Positions 46,509 through 59,492 of a stretch of DNA of 64,000 nt are shown here, one piece after another. The position numbers and the translations under genes are program-made. Below the pieces are notes generated by a model that ran no database searches, had not been told where the DNA came from, and saw only the letters and a list, made by a program, of their open reading frames with translations. This stretch comes from Gnetum montanum (taxonomy: Eukaryota; Streptophyta; Gnetopsida; Gnetales; Gnetaceae): the NCBI GenBank assembly GCA_015680685.1, contig MNCI01004881.1, positions 92,226 to 156,225 of the forward strand, given 5' to 3'. How positions within the stretch are numbered: position 1 is the stretch's first letter; each line of letters starts with the position of its first letter.

Positions 46509-49500
46509 ATGTCTGGAACTGTGGAACCAGAAAACAACAGGGACAGAAAACCCAAAAGGAATGTTCACCGAGAAAGGGAGAACGTAGCAGAGGATTTGCA
46601 TGATGAGAGAGAGAGCGAGGAAGCAGTTCCAGCAGCAGAAGATGCAGAGGATGTGTTTTTCTATCAAAACGTGCCTCCATGGTGGGAGCAGATCACTCTC
46701 AGAGGAATTGCTGCAAGTGTTGTTCTGGGAGGACTGTTCTGCATCATCACCCACAAGCTGACTCTGACAGTCGGAGTTATTCCTTCCCTGAATGTTGCAG
46801 CTGGGCTTGTGGGTTTCTTCATGATCAAGACATGGACCAGGTTTCTTGCCAAGTTTGGGTTGCTGAAGAAGCCCTTTACCAGGCAGGAGAACACGGTCAT
46901 CCAGACCTGTGTTGTTGCCTGCTATGGAATTGCCTTCAGTGGTAAGTATGAAAGATTTTGTGAAACTGAAACTGAGATTTGTATGTATTGGGTCTATTTT
47001 TTTGAGAAATTTTGCTGAATCTGGTGGTGGGTGTTTTCCAGGAGGGTTTGGAAGTTATATTGTGGCTATGGATGAAGCAACTAGGCAAAAAACAGGGCCT
47101 AGTGTGCGTGGAAATGATGCCTCTGCTGTGAAAACTCCCCACCTTGGATGGATTTTTGCCTTCATTTTCGCTGTCAGCTTTTTGGGACTTTGTGCTGTGG
47201 TTCCTTTGCGAAAGGTAGCTCAAGTTACATCTAATTGCAAGTTGCAGTACCAAGTGTTCTGAAAATTTCTTGTTATCACTGTATGAAACCGTACTGGTTT
47301 TTTTTTTTAATCTTCTCTGGATTCCTCAGCAGAGCTGACTGCGCAGAAAATTCGAACCAGTATGGTAATGTGACCTGTGCGGGTTTCTAGCTGCCACTAT
47401 TGAGCTAAATGAAATCAAATATTTTGCTTTGGTTTTCTTTCTTATTTTTTCCCCAAGTTTTGTTACTTGACAAGAACATAATCATGGCATTTGGGAATAA
47501 GCAATATTTACATTTTCTTTCGTCACTTGCAATGCAGATTATGATCATTGACTACAGGCTTACATACCCAAGCGGAACAGCCACTGCAGTTCTGATTAAC
47601 AGCTTTCATACACCTCAGGGCCAAGCAAAGGCCAAGTAAGTCCTTTTAAAAAACTGCGGGGAAAATTACCGAATATGCATTTTCTAATTAGTCAAAGAAC
47701 ACTGGCAACATTTGATTCAGCAGCCCTGTCCTGAATCTTCAAAAAAGTGTTACTTTTCGTGCATAGAAATGATTTTTTACTGTCATATGGATTCTTAAAA
47801 TATGTTGGGTATGTGGCATTGGGATTCTCCCAGGATGCAGGTATTGTGTCTTGCAAAATATTTTATCATCAGCTTTCTTTGGAGCTTCTTCAAATGGTTT
47901 TTCAGTGGAAACGGTGATTGTGGATTCGACCATTTTCCGATTTTTGGTCTTAAAGCCTTTGATAACAAGTGGGTATTTGTTTGTGTCCATTAATTGACTT
48001 ATATGTTTCTGCATTTCGTTCTACAAACGCCAAGGCCATAATCGTATCATTCTTCTGATGATACCTGTGCATCGTTTCAGGTTCTACACAGACTTCAGCA
48101 CAACTTATGTGGGGGCTGGCATGATATGTCCTCATCTGGTGAATATATCTATGTTGTTTGGTGGAATTGTGTCATGGGGCTTAATGTGGCCGCTAATAAA
48201 AAATAGAGAAGGCGATTGGTTTCCAGCAGGGTTGTCTTCAAACGATCTAAAAGGTCTTTATGGTTACAAGGTAAAGCATGTTTAAGTAATCTCTCCATAA
48301 GGTTTTTTATTTAAATGGAAGGAAGTTGGTAGTAGATTTGAAAAATTACAAAATCATGAAGCTTTAGTTATTCATAGATGTCAATTGCTAAATAAAACTC
48401 GTCCAGTTCTTGATGGTCCAGCTTACCCATAGTGTTAGGCACAAGGCTACAATGATAATGATCAAGATAGTAACCATCATTTTGTTCCTGTCGCAGATCT
48501 TTATTGCAATGGCCATTATTTTAGGAGATGGGATTTACAACTTCGTCAAGATATTGACTCTGACAATATTTACCCTGTATCAACAACATAAGAGGAGAGG
48601 GCAACTCCCTTCGGCAAATTCCGACATCAACAATCCAGGTTTGAGGCACAATTCTACTTTTTGATATCCTGAAAATTGTTTTGTCAAATTGTATCTATCC
48701 GGTACATCATTGTGGACACTACTTAAACCAAGATTGTCACAAAGTTACCATAATTTCACTACTCATGCTGGCTTCTAAAATCTTTTTTCATACCTTCATT
48801 TTCTGTCAGCTCCTGATGAATCTCAGCAATCACTGGTTGAAAGGAAGCGTAATGAGATCTTCATGAAAGGCAGCATACCATTTCATGTCGCTGCAACAGC
48901 ATATGTAGCACTGGCTGCCATATCAACAGGGGTAATGCCCAAGATATTTCACCAAGTAAAGTGGTACTATGTCCTTTCAGCGTATGTAGTGGCACCGATT
49001 CTAGGGTTTTGCAATTCATATGGGTGTGGTTTGACAGATTGGAGCTTGCCATCAAACTATGGGAAGCTAGGGCTTTTCATATTTGCAGCATGGGCAGGGA
49101 GTGATGGGGGTGTTATTGCAGGATTGGCATTAATGGGTGTCATGATGGTAATTGTGAGCACTGCATCAGACCTGATGCAGGATTTCAAAACTGGGTATTT
49201 GACAATGGCCTCACCCAGATCCATGTTCGCCAGCCAAATTATTGGTACCGCAATGGGCTGCATTCTAGCCCCCTTGACCTTCTGGATGTTTTGGAAAGCA
49301 TTTGACATTGGAGTTTCCAAGGAATACCCAGCACCATATGCAGCCATTTTCAGACAAATGGCTCTGCTTGGAATTGATGGGTTCTCTGCTCTGCCCAAGC
49401 ACTGTCTTCAGCTTTGCTATGGTTTCTTTGCCTTTGCAATGATCACAAATCTTATAAAAGATTTTGTACCCAAGAAAGTGTCTGCTTTCATACCCATTCC

Positions 49501-49759
49501 CATGGCAATGGCCATTCCCTTTTACGTTGGTCCATATTTTGCCATTGACATGTTTGTGGGCACTGTGATTGTGTTTGTGTGGACAAAACTGAACAAACCC
49601 AAAGCAGATCTTCTGGTTCCTGCTGTGGCCTCGGGTTTGATCTGTGGGGATGGACTCTGGACTCTTCCTTCTGCAATTCTTGCACTGCTAAAAAAGAACC
49701 CTCCTTTGTGCATGACATTCCTATCAAGAACAGATGCTGCTGCTAAACTCCAGCTGTGA
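46509..49759 (+). CDS. YSL6: Yellow stripe-like metal transporter, YSL4/YSL6 type (7 exons, 706 aa)
   Basis: An OPT-family membrane transporter. YSL proteins move metal-nicotianamine complexes; the YSL4/YSL6 clade acts on internal membranes (vacuole, ER or plastid reports) in iron and manganese handling. Exons: 46509-46941, 47042-47214, 47538-47635, 47834-47968, 48081-48270, 48497-48638, 48810-49759; all introns are GT-AG and 100-323 bp, and the sum is 2121 nt. Residues 1-56 are highly charged (longer than usual), followed by [11 protein letters not shown], the first membrane segment (about 66-82), [40 protein letters not shown] and [10 protein letters not shown]. Later come [79 protein letters not shown] and [26 protein letters not shown] favours the YSL4/6 clade over YSL1-3. 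For intron 4, only the donor at 47969 keeps frame; a second GT lies at 47973. No stop or frameshift: it looks functional. Confidence 0.93.
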
Positions 49760-50471
49760 AGAGAACTAATGCTCTTCCAGTCTTCTACCTGTTCAATCAT
49801 CCGTTGTATTTTGGAATCTTGTGTTGTACCTTGGAATCTTGTTGCAGTATATGGAATCTAAGCTTGAACATGGTCAAAGCCAGGTTTTTCTACAAGTTGT
49901 AGGCATAATTGTCGGAGGGAGTGTTATTGGCTAAATGGCATGAATTTCTGTCAAACTTTTGGACAAGGTTGAAAACCGTTGTCATAGATGAATTCCATGT
50001 TGCTTCGCTGGATGTTGTATCATATTGCATTTTGGCGTGCGCACATATATATATATATATAATATAAATGTTCCTCATGAAGTATGAAAAACCAGCGGCA
50101 GATTCAACAACCTATGAAAACGCGGATTCCATTTCAGTGTCAGGCGAGATTAAGGCACTGCGCTGATTGGAGACTTGTCAGCTGTTACCGCCCTATCAAT
50201 GTTGGACGCTCCAAGCAAGCCTTTGGCTTTCTCTTTGACAAACGTATTTAGATGATGTATCGTAAGTCCGCGAATTATGGCCGCCAGAATGTAAGGTTGA
50301 CATCGTTTTCTATCTGCTTATGTCATGGCCGATGCCACACGCACATTGTGTGGTTGTGTGCGATGCACAGTTACTGCAGAACTTGTAAACAAAATCGGGA
50401 AGCTTGTACTTTTCTAAGTTATAGAGAATAGGGAATCTGATCAACATATTTGCTATCACACAAATTTTCCC
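49760..50471 (+). other. 3' flank of the YSL gene
   Basis: The probable 3' UTR holds three near copies of TTGGAATCTTGT-like text (49811-49855). No canonical AATAAA is seen; AATATAAAT at about 50060 follows an (AT)n tract (50045-50062). No gene from there to the LTR of element C. Confidence 0.5.
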
Positions 50472-51379
50472 TTGAAGAGTGGTGGAGTAGGCCAACACCC
50501 AAGAGTGGTGGAGTAGGCCAATAGAGTAGGCCAACACCCAACCATACAAGATATGAGTGTTCATATGTAGCCTAGTCAAATTCCATGGACAAGGTAATGT
50601 AACCACGTTAGTAATTTGTTAGAGTTCGTTATCATTGTCTTCCCACATGAGCTAGCAAAATCGATGCATATAGTTTAACTCACACTGAGGTGTATGATAT
50701 TGATGTTGTATGGGCCATATTGCTCCTAGTAAACATAAAGTAAGTGGAATAGTTTCTAAATCTAAGTGACAGTAAACAAATCAAATCTAGCCTATGTGAT
50801 GAGCATCTGATCTTGACCTTCCGTGTTCACACCTTAGACTTTATGCAACTACTCTTGGGATTACCAAGTACCTCATTACTAGGTGTACTAAGTGATATCA
50901 CTACTGGGTTACCAACTAGCTACACTTAAGTGCTCGAGATCAATTGTACTCATTCCACTTAACAACAGTAATGATAAAGTGCATAGAAAGTAAATCAATA
51001 ACTAGAGAAAACAGTAAACATTAATCTAAGTCAAAGTAGGAAAATTATTCTAAGTGTAAACAGTAAAAACTAAGTGATGCTGCAATGACAAAAAGTAATA
51101 ATCTTTATTCTGTGCATGAAACATGTTCAAGTAAATTCCACTTGAATAAAGACTTTGTTCAATTACTAAACATCACATTGGGGGCATACACTCCTAAGTG
51201 CTAAGTGCTAAAATCAAGAAAACAAGTTGATAGGCTAAGTGTGAAATGAAACTATATATGGATTGTGTGCCTAAGTGTTGTATTTATAGGCTTACACATG
51301 TCCACAATATTAGATATCTGACATCGTAGCTTGTACCTTGATACCCAATATCGTAGCCAATCAAAATTTGGATTTATCA
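50472..51379 (-). repeat. 3' LTR of element C
   Basis: Starts TGATAAATCC at 51379, with TATAAATA at 51281-51288 (91 bp) and GATATC-type motifs at about 51308-51350. Its end is scrambled by a small tandem duplication of GAGTGGTGGAGTAGGCCAA near 50476-50530, so the exact boundary is uncertain by about 10 bp. On the minus strand it is preceded by CGTGGGGGGA. Confidence 0.8.
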
Positions 51380-51579
51380 TCCCCCCACGATTAATTGAAA
51401 ACTTATCCTCGAGTTAAAACAAAATGAGGATAAAGTTCCTTACAAAATTAGGAGATTCATATGACATTGACCACTGTATACATGACTCTCTAATGCCATA
51501 GTGGAGTTTACAACAATGATACAAATCATGACAAGTTTATAAAACAACAAAACAAAATCTAGCGAAGCTGGATGTAGCC

Positions 51580-51981
51580 TTATGTTGTTCTAGGTGGTAA
51601 TGTGGCTCTTCCATTGGTTGCTTCCCCGTATCTTCAAGCTTCTAGAATTTGTATTAATTCAGGAGCGCTTGAAGCTTTTCTTTTTCCATTTTGGGATCAT
51701 GAACTGACCATGCTAATGAACCAATGTTTGATGAAATTGGCATGTCCCATGGACATGGCAGTTGTAGAAACATTTGATTTACTGCTTCCAATTTAGAGTT
51801 TTCCACTTGGATTTTTTGCAAGGCATCTTTATGATTCACAAACTCTTTATCATACTGTGCATATGTGGCTACTACTTGCTATTCTAGCTCATTTCTAGGC
51901 ATCCCTGCTATTAACATGGCCAAGTTAGCATAACAGAGATTAGCTAACTCCATGTACTCTTTTACGTCCTCGATCTATAGG
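51580..51981 (-). pseudogene. Third ORF of element C, C-terminal part
   Basis: Continuation of the ORF interrupted by element B. It contains NQMFLQLPCPWDMPISSNIG and KEKLQALL, matching A near 42440-42560 (NQMFPQLPYPWKVPTLSNIG), and ends in TAA at 51580-51582. Upstream in the same piece the YMELANLRYAN-type segment is visible. Confidence 0.7.
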
Positions 51982-52898
51982 TGATGAGATGCGATTCGCA
52001 TAGGCCATGATATCCCGTATGCGATATCGCATCCCTCGCGATATCGCATCTTCCCTACGATATCGCGTACGCGATATCGCAGTCCGCCACCATATCTATA
52101 AATAAGATGCAGCTCTCCCTTGTTTAGCATAGATAGAATAGAAGTAGCGAAGCTCTGGCAGTTTAACCACTCCAGAGATAGATTATTTTTCCCGTGTCTA
52201 CCCGCAGTGTGGTGAATGTAATTGTACGGTGTCTTATTTGAGTGTGACGTACTTGGGCACGCACATGACCCGCAATAAAAATCGAGATTACTTCATCATT
52301 GCAGCAATCACTTTGTTATTTATTTATTTGTCTATTTAATTGTTATTTACTGCTTTCTCTCTCACCCTTAAACTCCTAAAATGCAGTATGAGTACGACTT
52401 GATTACGAGCATCTAAGGATGTGTACGGTTAGTCAAGGAATCGGCTACTCATCGCAACGCGAAACGAGTACAACTTAATTATGAGCCTTTAAGTGTGACT
52501 ATTTGGTAGCCCAGTGGCGTACCTAGGATCTACGCTTGGTAATCCCAATGGTAGTCGTGCACAAGGTCCAAGATGTGTATGGTTGATCAAGGAATTGGTT
52601 GCTCGTCGCACTTAGGCTAGATTAGATTTTCTTTACCCTTTTCCTCCTAGCTTAGCTTAGTTAATATTATTTTCCACTTCCTTCAGGAGTAGCATTAGGT
52701 CAGAACACATCATACACTTCACTCTGGACTAAACCATACGTGACAAATATAATACTAGTCCAGGTGGGAAGACAGTGAATTGCGACCTAAGGATAACTGT
52801 CTAGGTGTCACAACTAGTCCGTCTGCGGAGTTTGACCGGATCGCGCGTGCTATGCTCGTTTCGTATGGTTGAGTGTAGGGGTACCTCGCCACTCATCA
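51982..52898 (+). repeat. 5' LTR of element B
   Basis: 917 bp, TGATGAGATGCG to CACTCATCA. Five GATATC motifs lie between 52009 and 52080, including ACGATATCGCGTACGCGATA, and TATAAATA lies at 52097-52104 (115 bp). Nearly all of U3 is palindromic motif. Confidence 0.9.
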
Positions 52899-52899
52899 T

Positions 52900-52917
52900 T
52901 GGCATCGTTGCCGGGGA
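52900..52917 (+). other. Primer-binding site of element B
   Basis: TGGCATCGTTGCCGGGGA, the best-preserved primer site in the window. It differs from the Athila-type TGGCGCCGTTGCCGGGGA at two positions. Confidence 0.85.
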
Positions 52918-53030
52918 CGGTGCTAGTTATCTAGATTAGTTATATCATACAAGGTCGCTGTAAAGAACTTAACGATATATCTCTTAAAAAGAAGTAATTA
53001 TAAAAAGTCACATAAATTCACACACAACAA

Positions 53031-54783
53031 TGCCTCTCCTACAAGACAATAATAATGCCACACTTAGTGAGAAGTTCATTGGAGAACCAACGAACAATAT
53101 GATGATGAAGATTGAAGTATACAACTTGAAGTGGGAGTTTCCTATAAGCATGAACAAAAACAACGTCATCACAACGCATGAAAGCATAACTTACAAGATG
53201 ACGATGAACCCCCACTAGCCACTACAAGCTTAACGCAAATACAAGAGGTTGTTCAAATCTCATGTAGGCATCGTAAAGAGAGCCGTCTACCCAGGCTCGA
53301 TTTAAATAACTTTCCCAAATTTTCAGGAGGCTATGACTTAGACCCGCATCAACATTTACTAGCCTTCTACGATGCCTGCACATAAAAATAACATTGATAA
53401 CGGGTGGCAAAAACTTAAGCTCTTTCCCATGTCATTCGTTGACCAAGCTAAAGTATGGTATAGATCATTAAAACCAAATTCGATACGACACTGGTCAACA
53501 ATGGTAGAGGTGTTTAACGAAAAATATCAAACCTACGCAAGAGTGTCAGCCTTGAGGAAACAAATCCAAGAATGGAAACAAGCAAAACATGAACCCTTGG
53601 ACATGGCCTTAGAAAGATATTATGCATTGTTAAACAACTTTCCAGGCTATGGGTTTTTCAAGGAAAGGCTAATGTACCATATTATCGATGGGCTACGTAA
53701 TGAAAAAAGAGAGACCTTAGGAACGTATGCCCAAGGTCAATTATACAAACTCCAAACCCATCAAATCCAAGAGCTTATTAAGCAGGTAGCAAAAGAAGGA
53801 GAATTAGCTAGATGGGAGAGTGTTGAAAAACATCAATGGGACCAAAATTTCAACTTAACAAAGGTCCATGGTCATGAAAAGGAGAGATCAACAAATCTTA
53901 AGGTGGAAACATCATCTTTGCCAATACAACAATNNNNNNNNNNNNNNNNNNNNNNNNNNNNNNNNNNNNNNNNNNNNNNNNNNNNNNNNNNNNNNNNNNN
54001 NNNNCATAGTGGCAACAATCCCAGTCGTGGGGGAATCCACCCTTAGACTGGAGGCACCCTTCATATTATCCGAATCTAAATGCTTATCACGTTCAACACC
54101 TTGTTTCTTCAACTGAGCCAACATACTCTATCTCACCACAATACCATTCTCCACAATACTATCAACCCATGCCTCCAACACAACCACCACCTTGTGCACC
54201 TTATCCTCCTCCTAACTTTCAGCATTCTCATCCTTTCCCTCCTTATACATTGCCACCAACTGCCCCTTATGTACCTACACCACCGCAACCCACGAACAAC
54301 ACTTGTGCTACTTCTATTAACAACAGTGAGAAACCTCAGCAACATCAAAGACGTCCTTTCTTTAAACATGGTTGTAGGAAGGGACAACACAACTCTGAGG
54401 CCACTGCACCTTCCAACCTAGCACAAGTCCAACAATGTGGTGCACCCTTATCTTCAAACCCAACGCCTCATGTAACTTCATCATGGCCACCAACTTACAC
54501 TCCAATAACTATACGGCCCAATGAACACAACTATGGGAGACATCATCCTAATCCTTGCATACCATCTAACGGTCACCAACATCATAGTGGGTTAACTCGT
54601 TATCCGGGAACTACATCGTATGAAGTGCCCCACTATGCTTATTACAATCAAGTGTGTGAACCCCGAAGGGATAAGTATAGACCGATTCCAATACTTCCAA
54701 CATGCAAGGACCCTTATCTTTCATTTATTAATCCTTACCATACTCAATCGATTAGTTATGGGGGATATCCCCCATTTCAATAA
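53031..54783 (+). pseudogene. Gag of element B
   Basis: A Retrotrans_gag capsid-like protein. LDLNNFPKFSGGYDLDPHQH is read at about 53300-53350. A frameshift follows, then 53372 onward reads WQKLKLFPMSFVDQAKVWYR, FNEKYQTYARVSALRKQI, ERYYALLNNFPGYGF and MYHIIDGLRNEKRETLG. After the N gap (53934-54004) a Pro/His/Tyr-rich tail (54169-54783) ends at TAA. The domain is clearly related to D's gag (FxGGYxxDPxxHL, WQKLKLF, KYQxYxRVS), which ties this pol-less element to the Athila-like group. No zinc knuckle is seen, although the gap could hide one. Confidence 0.75.
53934..54004. other. Assembly gap (71 N)
   Basis: A run of unknown bases within element B's gag. Open frames drawn through it are not reliable. 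Confidence 0.99.
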
Positions 54784-56716
54784 CAAGCAGGATTAATAAC
54801 CATTTTTATTTTCTTTAATTTTATAACTTTTTGTTTTCCAGTTTTTCATTTTTCAACTTTTTGTTTTATCTTTTTGTGTTTTTGTGTTTTTTTCTTTTTA
54901 CATTTTTTGTAAGTAATCTAATCTATGAATAAAACACTCATGTGGATCGTTGGTTGAGGTGTGTTTTATGTTATTAAGTCATGAGTAATCAATTATTTGG
55001 AACAGTGAGCCCATTGCACCCACTCATCCACTCTCCAAATAAGAGGTTCTGTTCAAGGGTATAGTGCTATTCTTGACATTTTTAAAACTTAAAATTAATT
55101 TTGTGTTTATTGTACCCAGAATGAAAAAGGATGGACCAAGAGGGAATGATTAGGGTGTGACATCAAGGGGATTTTTGGATTCTCTTTGGTGACCTCTGTG
55201 GGAGTTATCATGCAACGTGGTTGTACTAAAGATCCTTGTAGATCTAATGAAAATGGAAGTAAGAGTAATCAAAAGGGCACTCAAAAATTAATGTTGTTCT
55301 AGGGGGTCCCACTGGAAAGACATGCACCCATGCCTGAAGGTTGGTGGCTTCTCTGGATTCAGTAAAGTTCAAAAAAAGAAAAGAAAGAGAAAAAGAACAA
55401 CAAAGTTCCATAAAACAAAAATCACTCCTCCCTTGTGCTAAACGCCAAGGATCATATACCTTGTTGTTATGGTACTCTCATAGTTGTTCATCATGGGATG
55501 AAACGATGCGATGTCACTGATTAGAGGAATGGACTTGGTCCTGATTTTGGAACGATGGGGCAATGACACCTTAATCATGCTTTCCACGAAGGATTAGTTG
55601 TGCCCTGGGTCAGTTACCTCATGTCCCAATCTCTACGATCCCTTTCTATACTTCACCTCATCTCACTATTTGTGTAATTTTGGCTTATGTCTCATGTAGC
55701 ATAGAATTTTTATCCCATTCCAGTGATATTTACATGTGTGTGTTTTGTGGAGTTAGTGCGTATTACATTTAACCCTTCTAGTGCCCATGGACACTTTAAG
55801 TGTGGTTACACAAGGGCATAATAGGTTGAAATCTACTTTGGGGAGGACCCACTTGTGTAATTTTTCGTAATCTTCACTAATTCTCTAGTTCAAACACACA
55901 ATTTCTTACCCTCAGCTTAATTTTTCATAATTTTCTTTCCCTACCATTATCCCTGTATAATTCCTACGTTCCAATGTACCATTACATTCCCTTTTCTTCG
56001 TAACCACCAAATTTTTAATTGCTAAATTCACATCATTATCATTATGAGTGCCTCTCGAAATAATGAAATTACCCTAGGATATCTTAATACTTGACAATGT
56101 CCTCAATTTACACCATTAATTTCAAGAAAATCATTAAAAATTCGGTATTTTTCATGTGTCTCACATCACTAGGGACGAGATATCGCGTCGCAATATCGTG
56201 TACACGATGTACCATACATGATATCACATCCTATTTCCCTATAAATAGGATACCCCTGCCGCAACACTTAGCATCATTTTGCCATTTACGTGGGGGGAAT
56301 TTTTGAAATTTTTCTCTGCGACTTATGATTGTGTGACCCTTGCTTTGTCACTCATATCTCACTCACTGGTGCTCCGATTTTAATTCCGTTTAAACCTGCT
56401 TGAACCTAGAGTGTTCAGTTTAGTCATGGTGGAGAGACACCTACCGAAAAGTGTCCAACTTTTTTGAAATTTATCACCACCCAAAGGACATCAATTAGGG
56501 TAATTAACATTAACACTTAGAAAAATTGTGCCAAAAATCATATGACCTTAGGTACACCGGGAGATTAAAATGAAATCCACCAAAGTCATAGGACCCATCA
56601 TTATAATTTTCGGGCATGATCACACGATAACATAAGATCTTTAATTAAAGGCATGTAGTAAGGTATAACTTGACTTTGAAAACAACCTTACTAATGTTTG
56701 GCCCGTGTGATTGCAG
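54784..56716 (+). other. Spacer between gag and third ORF of element B
   Basis: It starts with a T-rich tract (54800-54910), then carries post-pol blocks shared with F, E and D: GGTGTGACATCAAGGGGATT near 55155 and ACTTTGGGGAGGACCCACTT near 55838. From about 55296 (TTCTAGGGGGTCCCACTGG) it matches element A from about 38473. It ends in the internal promoter motif, a conserved leader and a splice-acceptor-like GTGATTGCAG directly before the ORF. No pol remnant is visible. Confidence 0.7.
56179..56247 (+). promoter_or_regulatory. Internal LTR-like promoter motif of element B
   Basis: GATATCGCGTCGCAATATCG at 56179, a further GATATC at 56219-56224, and TATAAATAGG at 56240-56249, 477 bp before the ORF ATG. 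Same position as in A (474 bp). Function is inferred from the match to the LTR pattern. Confidence 0.55.
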
Positions 56717-59492
56717 ATGGCCCCGAAACGTGCACAGCAAGAGGCTCCTGTTCAAGGTGGAGCGAAACAACCTCGGAGAGGTGGAAGATAGGTCCTTGCT
56801 AGACAACATGCAGAACAAGAGGTGTAATCATTCAGCATCCATCAAGAAGAACCTCTTACCAGACGGTCCGGGCAGGCAAAAAGAGGAGCTATTGCGGCGC
56901 CTCAATCGGGACAACAACTCACGTTGGCCCTGGAGTGTGTTTAGGCTATCCATGAGAAGTCCACATTCACTACTATGATTTTGGAGCTAAACTTTGAATC
57001 TTTTGTAGAGTTCACTCCTAAGGCTGTTAGGGATCACCTCAAGGGATCTCCCTTATGGCCTGTCCTCTCTGAATGCAATGCCTGGTACTTAGGTGAAACG
57101 TACCAGTTCTGGCATAATAAGGAGCAAGGCACCACGGTTAACATTTGTGGTGTGATAGTAGAATTTTTTGTGCAGGCAATTTCAGAAGTGTTAAACCTTC
57201 CGAATTCAAGCCCCCATGTTGCTTGGTTATCTACCCGATCGGACCATAATGTGTGAAAGGATTGGTTAGAGAAGGCTTATGGTAGAGATAAAACTTTTGG
57301 AGAATTGACGACGGAAGAGAGAGTTTATTTCAAAATTGGAACCTATCACCTCTTCCCCACAAAAGGTTTGAAAAGAATATCGACGTATGCAGCTAGGGGA
57401 TGTGCAGTGTTGATGGGAAAGGTTAACGCTAACCTTCCCCATCTATGAGATCCTAAGGCGATTTGAAGAATGGAATTCAGGGAAGATGGCACTGCCTTTT
57501 CCCTCCCTTATCAGAAAACTGTGCCGATGGGCTGGTATTCGGGGATACACAAATGACGTCCTCCGAAAGGCCCAGAATGCTTCTTATGCTGAGTTATTAA
57601 AGGTGCCAACTCCAAAAAAGAGCATCGGCGAAGAGCTGAGACCAGATGAAGAAGAAGAATAGATGACTGGATCACCTGCAACTCAATATGTAGGACCCAG
57701 TCAACCTCCAGCCACAGGTCCTAGCCAACAATAAGAAGTAGGACCCAGCACAGGCCAGGATCAGTCACTGCCATCGCAAGACTACAGACTGTCGATGAGC
57801 CATCTTAGGACCATTGTTGAGACGGTTAGTTGGGGAAGTTGTGATGATGCAAACCTCTTCTATGTCATTAATGATGCTGACCAGCCTACTATTTCATTAA
57901 ATCGCACAAGGGGTGAATTATCAATTCAAATAGGAGGAGGGAAAAGCAGATGGTCACAATAGATATCAAGAAACGTGGCATCTTTTCAAGTGCAGCTAGA
58001 GACTGGTGAAGGGGCCACTGTGGTGGTCATGCAACACCAGGATGCCGTGAGAGTTGCTGAAGTATTCGCTAACCATATCAAAGAATCCTTTAATGTACCT
58101 GTTGTGCCACTGATAGATCTCTTAGGAGCATGAGATGCTCAAACTCTTGCAGGAACCTCAATGACTCCTGCGGAACATGAGGATGCACTAAATTGATTGC
58201 TACAAATAGGACAAGTTCTGACATCCTTGTTTGACATCCCCCAGGATGTAATGGAAATTCAATCAGACCTCATTTCCACAAAGGGGAAGCTGGTCATATC
58301 TGAAGTAAGGGCCAAGCATGCTGAAGCTGAAGTGCAGAAACTACAAGAACAGCTCGTAGCCTTACAAGCAGCACAATGGGATCCTCTATAATTTGTTCTT
58401 GTAGACCAGTTGGAAAATTTCAAAACCAAGCAATTAACAAAGCTAATCGCAGAAAATAAGAAGGTGGCAGAAGAAAAGGAGACGGCCACTTGGGATGCCT
58501 CTGCAGCACAAGTGCAAACTCATGTGCATCTTAAGGCACTCAAGGCCTTAGAAGAAGAGAATAAGCAGTTGGTTGCAAATAACCTTTTGTTGAATTTTGT
58601 GCAGAAACAAAAGAATGTTCTCAATGAACACTTTCATTAGTTACGAGAACAGTTCATTCGGGTCAACTAAGATATAAGTCATTTAGCCCGAGAAAATCGA
58701 ACCCTCTCATTGGAGGAGGTACGCACTATTTGCCAAAAATCAGCCATCGAGATAAGCAGGTGGCAGAATGAGACTAAACGACACAAGAAGCTGAAGGAGC
58801 ATTTCTGTGATCAGGTGGGGATGTACAAACAAATCCTAGAGAAGGAGATCCATATGGCCAAGGCTCAAATCAACATCAGTGCTCAGCACACTAATTGGAG
58901 GACCATATTGGACACTTACGCCTTTGCCCACCAAGCGAAAGTTAAGAACTAGGACCTGCAGATTCAAGACTTGACTGAATACATGGAGTTGGCAAACCTT
59001 AGATATGCCAACTTGGCCATGTTAACAGTAGGATGCCCAAGGTCAGAGCTCGAGCAGCAGGTAGCTTCCACCCATATCAAATATGAAGCAGAATTTGCAC
59101 AACGCAAGAAGCTGGCTGAGAAACTAGATGTCACAAATTCTAAACTTGCAGTGGTAAAAGAAAGCTACTAGGGATAGAAAGATGTTGCAACCAACTTGGC
59201 TTGATGGCTAACAGAGCTTCATGAATACAAAGACAAAGCTAGAGCCTATGAAGAGGAACGACGTGTGTTCGCGGCATGGTATGTCAAAGCTAACAAGATG
59301 TTTCCGCAACTACCTTGTCCGTGGGAAGTGCCAACTTCGTCAAACATTGGAACATTAGCATGGACACAAGATCCTTGGACCAAAGAGGAGAAGCTCCAGG
59401 CCATTCTTTAGCATCATCAACCTTCAAATCTTGAAGCATGTGACAAAGGGAAAGCACCCATGGAGGAGCCACCGCCACCAGGAACCACATGA
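56717..59492 (+). pseudogene. Third ORF of element B
   Basis: Homologue of the A ORF with the same start context (GATTGCAG then ATGGCCCCG) and end (PPPPGTT before TGA). The frame is kept from 56717 to about 57440, where an 8-bp deletion relative to A (CATCTATGAGATCC) shifts it. From about 58197 it is again clean in another phase (coiled coil: KLIAENKKVAEEKETATWDA, LKALKALEEENKQLV, EHFCDQVGMYKQILEKEIHM). Scattered stops occur. It keeps Trp where A has the stop at 40243. Confidence 0.75.

Noticed and set aside
46477-46900. Minus-strand ORFs over exon 1 of the YSL gene
   Set aside because: They are antisense shadows of a clearly conserved coding exon.
52009-52080. GATATC arrays as a CRISPR-like or satellite repeat
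   Set aside because: There are no unique spacers of constant size, and the motifs occur only in plant LTR U3 regions and two internal promoter-like sites.
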